DNA from: JABSOG01 sp041583135
GTDB taxonomy: Bacteria; Pseudomonadota; Gammaproteobacteria; Enterobacterales; Alteromonadaceae
Length of the DNA stretch: 11,260 bases
Direction: 5' to 3'
Assembly: GCA_041583135.1 (NCBI GenBank)
Contig: JBFHGJ010000150.1
Location: 1 to 11,260, forward strand
Position numbers and translations under genes: made by a program. This document shows positions 5,820 through 11,260 of this stretch, one piece after another. Each line of letters starts with the position of its first letter. Within the stretch, counting starts at the first letter, position 1. A model generated the notes under the pieces. That model had not been told where the DNA came from. It did no database searches and saw only the letters and a program-made list of their open reading frames with translations.

Positions 5820-7136
5820 TTAAATTTGACTTAGGGCTTGGTCTAGATCGGCAATCAAGTCCTCGGCATCTTCAATGCCGACAGACAGACGTACGCAGCC
5901 GGGCCTGATCCCCATGGCTTCTCTTTGTTTGCTGGTAAAACCGGCTTGCGAGGTATTAAAAGGCAAGCTGACAAGTGATTCGACACCGCCAAGACTGGTT
6001 GCCTGACGGGGCAGTTTCAGCCACTTAAGCAACTCAAGTGCGGCTTGATCGCCGCCTGCTACATCAAAAGTGACCATGCCGCCGCCGTTGTCGAGCTGTC
6101 TATCTGCCAGTGCCTTTTGTTGATAGTTCGGCAGCCGTGGATAGATCACCCGAGTGATTTTGGCATGTGTGTTTAAGTAGTTGGCAACAGCGAGTGCCCC
6201 TTGCTCATGGGCCTGCATTCGTATTTTGAGGGTTTTTAATCCGCGCTCCAGCAAAAATGCGGCGTGGGGATCCATCGAGCCGCCGTAGCACAGCAGCTTG
6301 GGCCAAACCATATCGATGAGCTTACGACTACCGGCGACACAGCCGGCGATAAGGTCGCTATGGCCGTTGAGGTATTTTGACGCGGAGTGCACCACAAGGT
6401 CGGCACCTAACGCCAGCGCCTTGCAGCCAATGGGGGTGACAAAGGTGGCGTCAATAACCAGTCTGACCCGGTGGCGTTTGGCAACCTCTGCCAGCGCAGC
6501 AATATCGACTAAGCGCAAAAGGGGGTTGGTCAGCGCTTCGAAATACAGCAGTTGGGTATTGGGTCTAATGGCCTGTTCGATGGCGTCGATATCGGTCGGA
6601 TCGACCAAGCTACTGCTCATGCCCATGCTTGGGAACTCACTGTTAAACAGTGCATAGGTTCCGCCGTAGAGTTCGTTCGAGGCGACCACATGGGCGCCTT
6701 TGTCGAGCAACGCCATGACTGCGCAGGTAATGGCAGCCATGCCTGAACTCATCACCAAGGCCGACTCGGCCCCCTCGAGCGCGGCCAATTTATTTTGCAC
6801 CGCCCACTGACTCGGATTGCCATAACGGCTGTAGATGAAGCTGTCTCTGGCATGGCCTTGTTCGATTGCCTGATACTGGCCATGGTTTAACAAGAATGTG
6901 GTGTTTTGATAAATCGGGGTGCCCACCGCGCCGCTGACTGGACAGTCTAAAGTGCCGGCATGTACGGCGATGGTCGATTGTCCGCGCGTTGCTACGGGCA
7001 CATCTGAGTCGGCGTGCCCGTGGCTTAGGCTAGGTCCCGGTCGGCGTGCTCGGGTGAGGTCGCCGGTCCACTTTGGGACCGTTGTCAGTGGCATTTGGCT
7101 ATTGGGATCGCCGTACCATGGATTATTGTCTGTCAT
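5820..7136 (-). CDS. PLP-dependent Cys/Met metabolism enzyme (cystathionine/methionine gamma-lyase family)
   Basis: This 438-residue fold-type I PLP enzyme most likely cleaves a sulfur amino acid by gamma-elimination, giving 2-oxobutyrate, ammonia and a thiol or cysteine. Visible residues: YSRYGNPS (102-109) with the phosphate-binding Tyr and Arg from the partner subunit; SSGMAAI (130-136); LYGGT (156-160) with the PLP-stacking Tyr157; Asp229, which holds the pyridine nitrogen; the Schiff-base Lys254 in SASKYLNGHSD; SLGGVESL (381-388); and Arg416 for the substrate carboxylate. The position of Cys116 in P. putida methionine gamma-lyase is Gly159 here, as in cystathionine gamma-lyases and synthases, so strict methioninase activity is not assured. 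An unusual N-terminal extension of about 53 residues precedes the conserved TIAVHAG. ATG 7136 is preferred (AGG 6 bases upstream); an in-frame TTG at 7142 sits directly on that ribosome site. The divergent TyrR-like gene is its probable regulator. Confidence 0.88.
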   Translation of the reverse strand: MTDNNPWYGDPNSQMPLTTVPKWTGDLTRARRPGPSLSHGHADSDVPVATRGQSTIAVHAGTLDCPVSGAVGTPIYQNTTFLLNHGQYQAIEQGHARDSFIYSRYGNPSQWAVQNKLAALEGAESALVMSSGMAAITCAVMALLDKGAHVVASNELYGGTYALFNSEFPSMGMSSSLVDPTDIDAIEQAIRPNTQLLYFEALTNPLLRLVDIAALAEVAKRHRVRLVIDATFVTPIGCKALALGADLVVHSASKYLNGHSDLIAGCVAGSRKLIDMVWPKLLCYGGSMDPHAAFLLERGLKTLKIRMQAHEQGALAVANYLNTHAKITRVIYPRLPNYQQKALADRQLDNGGGMVTFDVAGGDQAALELLKWLKLPRQATSLGGVESLVSLPFNTSQAGFTSKQREAMGIRPGCVRLSVGIEDAEDLIADLDQALSQI

Positions 7137-7196
7137 ATTCAACCTGCATTTCGCTGTTATAAGGGCTGTTAAGCCGAGCTGATGTGCGGTTGTATA

Positions 7197-7212
7197 AGCG
7201 AGAACCGTTCCA
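7197..7212 (-). promoter_or_regulatory. Candidate sigma-54 (-24/-12) promoter of the lyase gene
   Basis: The minus strand reads TGGAACGGTTCTCGCT. Against the consensus TGGCAC-N5-TTGC it matches 8 of 10 positions and keeps the essential GG-N10-GC spacing. The start point would be near 7186, about 50 bases before the lyase ATG. The neighbouring regulator carries the GAFTGA loop that contacts sigma-54, and a candidate activator site is centred about 100 bp upstream. I see no convincing sigma-70 promoter for this gene. Confidence 0.55.
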
Positions 7213-7276
7213 TCTTTTAAAATCCTTTAATTATCAGTTGGTTAGCTATTAATGATGGTTCGGTAGCAATACTGTG

Positions 7277-7294
7277 TGTAACACTTTTGAGACG
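7277..7294. promoter_or_regulatory. TyrR-box-like site, putative upstream activating sequence
   Basis: The 18-mer TGTAACACTTTTGAGACG keeps the G-N14-C core of TyrR boxes and matches 7 of 12 specified positions. It is 15/18 identical, in the same orientation, to the site at 7377-7394, exactly 100 bp away. It is centred about 100 bp upstream of the predicted sigma-54 start point of the lyase gene, a usual distance for an activator that works by DNA looping. Confidence 0.45.
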
Positions 7295-7344
7295 ATTTTT
7301 GTGAGCTAATTACACAAATAGGCTTTACAGGCCACATTTTATGG

Positions 7345-7373
7345 CAGACACTTTAATGTGTTGCAAATATGAT
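7345..7373 (+). promoter_or_regulatory. Candidate sigma-70 promoter of the tyrR-like gene
   Basis: A -35 element CAGACA (7345-7350, 4/6) and a -10 element TATGAT (7368-7373, 5/6) are spaced by 17 bp, predicting a start near 7380 and a leader of about 38 bases. A near-palindrome ACACTTTAATGTGT (7348-7361) fills part of the spacer. A TyrR-box-like site covers the start point. Both would suit autoregulation. Confidence 0.5.
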
Positions 7374-7376
7374 ACG

Positions 7377-7394
7377 CGTAACAATTTTGATACG
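7377..7394. promoter_or_regulatory. TyrR-box-like site over the regulator's own start point
   Basis: The 18-mer CGTAACAATTTTGATACG has dyad ends CGTA...TACG, keeps the TyrR-box G-N14-C core, and is 15/18 identical to the site at 7277-7294. It lies just downstream of the -10 element of the proposed promoter of the tyrR-like gene, where bound regulator would block transcription. It shares the CGTAAC...TACG frame with the minus-strand reading of the site upstream of E1. Confidence 0.45.
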
Positions 7395-7407
7395 TTAAAG
7401 GACATTG

Positions 7408-7428
7408 ATGAGAGATCATGAAGCTTGA
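7408..7428 (+). promoter_or_regulatory. Six-codon upstream ORF overlapping the tyrR-like start
   Basis: The best Shine-Dalgarno in the leader, AAAGGA (7397-7402), is 5 bases from an ATG at 7408 but 15 bases from the regulator's ATG at 7418. The ATG at 7408 opens a six-codon frame (MRDHEA) that stops at 7428, inside the regulator gene and in another frame. Ribosomes may therefore load on the short frame and pass to the regulator by coupling. A weak GAGAG just upstream of 7418 could also serve directly. Confidence 0.35.
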
Positions 7429-8962
7429 TATTTTTTCTGAAGACCGCTTAGGGATCACCGAGGAGATCCTATCGGTGTTTGTCCGCCGGGGTTGTGACTT
7501 GTTGGCGATGGAAATGGAGCGCTATCACACCTATGTCTCGTTGGCGGTGACACGGCTGGATTTTCCGGCGCTTAGGCAAGATATTCTCGCCATTGACGGT
7601 ATTGCCGGGGTCGTTGAAGTGTCATGGTTGCCAACAGAGCGTAAGCAGATGCATTTGCAGACGGTGTTGGCCAAGTTTCCAGAAGCAGTGCTCAATATCG
7701 ATAACGACGGCAAAATACTGGTCACCAACGATGTCGCCAGAATGGCCCTTGCGCCTGATGAAAAAAGCCTAGAGCTGCGCAACATTCGCGAGTTTTTACC
7801 GCTGACTTATAAAGAGCTGCAAAAAGGTGAAACCGTCGATGAGGTGATGCTTGATAATGGCACCTATCAACTGGATTGTATGCCAGTGACTGCCGGTGCC
7901 CAATCCGGCGGCTCGGTGCTTATTTTGCGTAGCCATCGTCAAGTGGGTAAGCAGCTGTCCAATGTGCAAGGGCAGGGGGAAACCAACTTTGCCGACATTA
8001 TTGGTCAGTCGTTGAAGATTAAAACCTTAAAGGCCCAAGCCCAACGTTTCGCGCAGTTGGACTTGCCTGTGCTGATCCGTGGCGAGACCGGCACCGGAAA
8101 AGAGTTGGTGGCAAGGGCGCTGCATTTTAACTCTCCACGCAAAGCCAAGCCGTTTTTGGCAATCAATTGTGCGACACTGGCTGAGAACCTGCTTGAAAGC
8201 GAGCTGTTTGGTTATGACAGCGGCGCTTTTACCGGCGCGCAAAAGCGTGGCAAGCCGGGGCTGTTTGAACTGGCTGACCAAGGCACGGTGTTTTTAGATG
8301 AAATCGGTGAAATGTCGGTCTATTTGCAGGCCAAGTTGTTGCGGTTTTTACAAGACTACAGCTTTCGTCGCATCGGCGGTACCCGCGAAGTCAAAGTCGA
8401 TGTGCGGATTGTCTGTGCGACCCATCGCTCGTTGGAGGTGATGACCGATGATGGCCGTTTTCGTGAAGATCTGTTTTATCGTTTGAATGTGTTGAACCTA
8501 GAGGTGCCACCTTTAAGAGAGCGGCGTGAAGATATTCCTTTGCTGGTGGAATGGTTTTTAGACAGAGCCGGGCAGCAGGTCAATACCTCAGTCAAAGCCA
8601 TCGACCAAGACACTATGGCGCGGATAGCTCAGGCCCCGTGGCCCGGCAACGTGAGACAACTGCAAAATGCGGTGTTTCGCGCCGTCGCATTAGATGATTA
8701 TCTTATATTTGAAACCATGGAATTTAGTGGCTCCGCCCAGCCAAAAACCGATGTCGAAGTGGATGGTGCCGGGGTAAGTGAGCTTGATCTGCTCGATAGC
8801 GTCACCTCACTTGATGATGCGGTGCAAGCGTACGAGTGCTCGATTCTTGGCCAGCTTTATCAACAATATCCCTCGACGCGGAAGTTGGCGCAAAGGCTTG
8901 GGGTTTCTCATGCCAAAATTGCTCGTAAGCTCAGCTACTACGGGTTGAGCAATAAAACCTAG
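7418..8962 (+). CDS. tyrR: TyrR-family sigma-54-type transcriptional regulator
   Basis: This 514-residue DNA-binding regulator is homologous to E. coli TyrR along its whole length. The layout is an N-terminal ACT domain (1-75, starting MKLDIFSEDRLGI) for amino acid effector binding; a PAS-like domain (about 78-170); an AAA+ ATPase domain (about 191-425) with Walker A GETGTGKE (222-229), Walker B VFLDEIGE (291-298), arginine-finger region FREDLFYRL (348-356) and WPGNVRQLQ (408-416); and a C-terminal helix-turn-helix (484-510) closely matching TyrR. E. coli TyrR lacks the GAFTGA loop and works with sigma-70. Here GAFTGA is intact (269-274), so activation of sigma-54 promoters is expected. Its divergent position and the shared operator-like sites make it the likely controller of the lyase, osmC and E1-E2-E3 genes and of itself. 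The effector (aromatic amino acid, methionine or another) is not readable. The start is set by alignment to TyrR and by an in-frame TGA at 7409-7411. Confidence 0.92.
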   Translation: MKLDIFSEDRLGITEEILSVFVRRGCDLLAMEMERYHTYVSLAVTRLDFPALRQDILAIDGIAGVVEVSWLPTERKQMHLQTVLAKFPEAVLNIDNDGKILVTNDVARMALAPDEKSLELRNIREFLPLTYKELQKGETVDEVMLDNGTYQLDCMPVTAGAQSGGSVLILRSHRQVGKQLSNVQGQGETNFADIIGQSLKIKTLKAQAQRFAQLDLPVLIRGETGTGKELVARALHFNSPRKAKPFLAINCATLAENLLESELFGYDSGAFTGAQKRGKPGLFELADQGTVFLDEIGEMSVYLQAKLLRFLQDYSFRRIGGTREVKVDVRIVCATHRSLEVMTDDGRFREDLFYRLNVLNLEVPPLRERREDIPLLVEWFLDRAGQQVNTSVKAIDQDTMARIAQAPWPGNVRQLQNAVFRAVALDDYLIFETMEFSGSAQPKTDVEVDGAGVSELDLLDSVTSLDDAVQAYECSILGQLYQQYPSTRKLAQRLGVSHAKIARKLSYYGLSNKT

Positions 8963-9118
8963 TGTATCAATTGCCGTACAAACACAAGGTATACGGGTAC
9001 ATTTTATGTTTTTTGGGGTTTACAGCGGTTACTTAAGCAGCTAAATTGTTTCCAGTTCGCGACTTTTTTCAACTGGTCTTTCGGCCTGTCTTAAAATAAA
9101 CAACAACGAGAAAAGCTT
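8963..9118 (+). other. Gap between the regulator and the LamG gene, with a weak terminator and promoter
   Basis: After the regulator stop, CCGTA (8974-8978) can pair with TACGG (8992-8996), and a T6 run follows at 9009-9014. This is a poor terminator because 12 bases intervene. An inverted repeat CCAGTT...AACTGG (9052-9057 and 9071-9076) has a 13-base loop of no clear role. A TAAAAT (9092-9097) is a possible -10 element for the next gene, but the -35 match 18 bp upstream (TTCAAC) is only 3/6. None of these is strong. Confidence 0.3.
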
Positions 9119-11260
9119 ATGAGTTGTAGTAAACTGTTGTCTGTATTCGTGTTTTCGCTGTTTTCATCCCTTGCTTTTGCCCAATCCGTGTGTACACCGC
9201 CGCCACAGGGGTTACTCTATTGGTGGCCGGGAGATAATAGTGGTGTCGATGTCAAAGGCGGCAAAAACCTAAGGGCGGTCAATGGCGCCCGTTATGCCAG
9301 CGGCTTTGTCGGTGAGGCATTATATTTGGATGGTCAAAACGACTATTTTATCTCGCCCAATATCAGTAGCCATTACAATTTTACCCTAGAGGCGTGGGTC
9401 AAACTCAGTGCCAAAAACACCACCAACTGGCGCTACTCTCAGGGGTTGGTGTCACAATATGTTGGCGGTAACGGTCGCTATTTTATTTGGGAAGCGGGCA
9501 CCAATGCGACGTCCTTGAGCCTGTATGATGGTGGTTGGGGCGGCGCGGCAATGAACCTGCGTGATGGCTGGCATCATGTTGCCGTGGTTCATGACAGAAG
9601 TTCTGGCCGCAAGCACCACTACTATGATGGCCGTTTGGTTGCAAGCAATAGAACCTACAGTCATTCGCCTATTACCAGAGCCTTTAGAATCGGTTACTCA
9701 GGGGATTATAATCGTTTTGCCAAAGGGCTTATCGATGAACTGAGCTATTACAATAGAGCTTTGAGCGGTGCCGACATTGAGGCCATTTACAATGCCGGTA
9801 GTGCAGGTAAATGTAACGGCCCGCAAGACACTCAGCCGCCGACCTATATTGCCAGAACCATCAACTTCGATGCCGCCAGCGCAACCATCAGTGGTGAGTT
9901 TGTCACCGATGAAGCGGCAACGCTAAGCATGACAGTAAGCGATGCCGAGGGTAACCAAACACTGGCACAAGCCAGTGCCGCGACGAGCTCAACGGCGCCT
10001 TTTAGCGCATCATTAACCGCTTATCCCGATGGCAATACATTACCCAATGTGATTGCCGTCACCCATCAGGCGCAGGACTCGGCTGGCAATCAAAATCAAC
10101 CGCAAACACTGCTGCTTCAGACTGGGTTTTCCAGCAGCAGTGCCGTTGAACCCAGCTCGGGTGTCAATATTAGCATTACCGGTACTGTGGGCGCACTAAA
10201 TACTGGAAACGACCAAGGCCGCCCAAGTGTCAGTTACGACGCCGATGGCGCAGGGGATCTGAGTTTTACCTTAACCCCTGAACAGTCACTGGCCTTGTGT
10301 GGTCAAAGGAACAATTGCGTACTGGCCATTAATGGTGAGGAAGTGGCTACGTCGGTGACGGTTTTACCTGATGGCAGTATTCAATACCGTGCGCCAATGA
10401 GCGATTTAAGTGGTGAGGCGGTGTTGGTCTTTGACTCCAATGCCGGTGGTGCCGGTGTTGGTAGTGCGACCGAACCTGCCAGCGGTAATATCATTTCGAC
10501 TCAAGGTGATGTGGTTCAAACCACCTATTCCAGTGATGGCGTTGTCACTGTCACTGCCGGAGAAGATGGCGGACAGATTGTGGTGGCCTTTACTTTGAGC
10601 GCCGAGCAAGATTGGCTGCACTGTCTGGCTCTTGAAGGGGTCTGCTATATCTTAGAGGACTTTACTACGGCGATGCCGACCACCAGAACCGAGCTTGGCG
10701 ACGGTCGTGTGCGCTATGAAACCGTTGCGACCTTTAGCCCCAATCAAACCCGGCTTTATTCGCTTAAAGTGCTTGATAACGAAGCGCCCAGTATCGGCGA
10801 GTTGAACATTTCGTTGCCAGCAATCAAAGGGGGCGCGACGACTTCGTTTGAGATCGCAGTAAGTGACAACACCCGAGTGATCACGGTCAGTTGTCGTCAT
10901 ACGTTGCCCGATGGCACCGTCATTGAGATCCCCGCGATAGAAGACAATGGCGTTTGGCGTTGGGATTTCACCCCACCGGAAGATGCGCCATCTGGTCCGG
11001 TTTCACTGGAATTGGTGGTCACCGACTTGGGTGGAAATACCCTTGTTGTGGCACCTGTCGATGCCTCAGGTGAGGTGGCGACCGTGCTTTTAGATAACGA
11101 CGCGCCGGTTGTGTCATTACCTGATCTGCCAATCACTGCGCCGCGCTATTTTGAGCAAATGCCGGTGGCCAATCGCGACGAGTGTGTGCAAATGACCATT
11201 TTCGCTCAAGATGCCACCACCGAGGTAACGGATTTGACCTTGCTAATCGACCTGCCCAAT
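9119..11260 (+). CDS. Secreted LamG-domain protein with beta-rich repeats (partial, runs off the right edge)
   Basis: The frame is open from ATG 9119 to the last base, giving 714 residues with no stop, so the true protein is larger. Residues 1-21 form a classical signal peptide (Lys5, hydrophobic core, cleavage after AFA), so it is exported. A LamG/concanavalin-like jelly-roll domain covers about 25-232, with GLLYWWPGDN (31-40), the GEALYLDGQNDYF strand (65-77), FTLEAWVKL (88-96), GWHHVAVVHD (150-159), YYDGRLVAS (168-176) and the closing GLIDELSYYNRALS (203-216). Cys25 and Cys232 flank it and probably pair. Beta-rich, Thr/Ser/Asp-rich segments follow: one at about 238-336, two similar repeats at about 343-445 and 451-552, an Ig-like segment at 556-642 and the start of another. 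A weak GAGAA lies upstream of the start. Such proteins are often surface adhesins or polysaccharide binders; I see no catalytic motif and cannot assign a ligand. Confidence 0.88.
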   Translation, partial: MSCSKLLSVFVFSLFSSLAFAQSVCTPPPQGLLYWWPGDNSGVDVKGGKNLRAVNGARYASGFVGEALYLDGQNDYFISPNISSHYNFTLEAWVKLSAKNTTNWRYSQGLVSQYVGGNGRYFIWEAGTNATSLSLYDGGWGGAAMNLRDGWHHVAVVHDRSSGRKHHYYDGRLVASNRTYSHSPITRAFRIGYSGDYNRFAKGLIDELSYYNRALSGADIEAIYNAGSAGKCNGPQDTQPPTYIARTINFDAASATISGEFVTDEAATLSMTVSDAEGNQTLAQASAATSSTAPFSASLTAYPDGNTLPNVIAVTHQAQDSAGNQNQPQTLLLQTGFSSSSAVEPSSGVNISITGTVGALNTGNDQGRPSVSYDADGAGDLSFTLTPEQSLALCGQRNNCVLAINGEEVATSVTVLPDGSIQYRAPMSDLSGEAVLVFDSNAGGAGVGSATEPASGNIISTQGDVVQTTYSSDGVVTVTAGEDGGQIVVAFTLSAEQDWLHCLALEGVCYILEDFTTAMPTTRTELGDGRVRYETVATFSPNQTRLYSLKVLDNEAPSIGELNISLPAIKGGATTSFEIAVSDNTRVITVSCRHTLPDGTVIEIPAIEDNGVWRWDFTPPEDAPSGPVSLELVVTDLGGNTLVVAPVDASGEVATVLLDNDAPVVSLPDLPITAPRYFEQMPVANRDECVQMTIFAQDATTEVTDLTLLIDLPN
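10145..10774 (+). repeat. Two diverged protein-level repeats with matching cysteine pairs
   Basis: Residues about 343-445 and 451-552 of the LamG protein follow the same plan: SG-N-IS-TG/QG at the start, a VSY or TTY strand, a LSFTLTPEQ or VAFTLSAEQ strand, a short cysteine-closed loop (Cys394-Cys400; Cys502-Cys509), then L-DG-x-xxYR/E. Identity is low but the order and spacing agree. The DNA itself is no longer visibly repeated, so the duplication is old. Further copies may lie beyond the window. Confidence 0.55.

Noticed and set aside
7137..7142. TTG start for the lyase two codons earlier
   Set aside because: It would touch its own ribosome site directly, whereas ATG 7136 has proper spacing.
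7310..7330. TTTACA/TGTAAA as a full TyrR box
   Set aside because: Only one half-site matches. The partner half at the required distance (ACACAA on the plus strand) lacks the essential G.
7322..7336. TGGCCTGTAAAGCC on the minus strand as a second sigma-54 promoter
   Set aside because: The GG and GC are 8 bases apart, not 10.
9052..9076. Inverted repeat CCAGTT...AACTGG as a terminator of the regulator gene
   Set aside because: The T-run lies inside the loop rather than after the stem, and no T-tract follows.
10406..11136. Minus-strand open frames opposite the LamG gene
   Set aside because: The plus-strand frame is continuous from a signal peptide through recognisable domains, so these are antisense shadows.

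Overview
The window reads like the chromosome of a marine-type gammaproteobacterium (Alteromonadales/Shewanella-like). This rests on a recognisable TyrR homologue, proteobacterial gene organisation, intermediate base composition, and a secreted LamG protein of a kind common in that group. The genus cannot be fixed from the sequence alone. I see no rRNA, tRNA, CRISPR array, insertion sequence or integration site.

Left and centre (150-7136, all minus strand): five genes that together look like an amino-acid catabolic module. In transcription order they are a PLP-dependent cystathionine/methionine gamma-lyase family enzyme, an OsmC-family protein, and the E1, E2 and E3 subunits of a 2-oxoacid dehydrogenase complex. 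The simplest reading is that the lyase cleaves a sulfur amino acid to a 2-oxoacid (2-oxobutyrate), ammonia and a thiol or cysteine. E1-E2-E3 would then convert the 2-oxoacid to its acyl-CoA (propionyl-CoA). This resembles the described Pseudomonas putida pairing of methionine gamma-lyase (mdeA) with a PDH-E1 homologue (mdeB), but here a dedicated E2 and E3 are also present. A rho-independent terminator follows E3 at the left edge.

Divergent control region (7137-7417): a TyrR-like AAA+ regulator (7418-8962, plus strand) is transcribed away from the catabolic genes. Unlike E. coli TyrR it keeps GAFTGA, the sigma-54 contact motif. The lyase gene has a good -24/-12 (sigma-54) promoter candidate. 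Two 18-bp TyrR-box-like sites, 15/18 identical and exactly 100 bp apart, lie in the region: one about 100 bp upstream of the predicted lyase start point, the other over the regulator's own predicted start point. A third related site lies in front of E1. This suggests one regulon: activation of the lyase through sigma-54, a second input at E1, and autoregulation.

Right end (9119-11260, plus strand, open at the edge): the first 714 residues of a large exported protein with a signal peptide, a LamG/concanavalin-like domain and beta-rich repeats, two of which carry matching cysteine pairs. It appears functionally unrelated to the catabolic module.

The enzyme families are secure. The exact substrate of the lyase and the dehydrogenase, and all regulatory sites, are inference from sequence and context.
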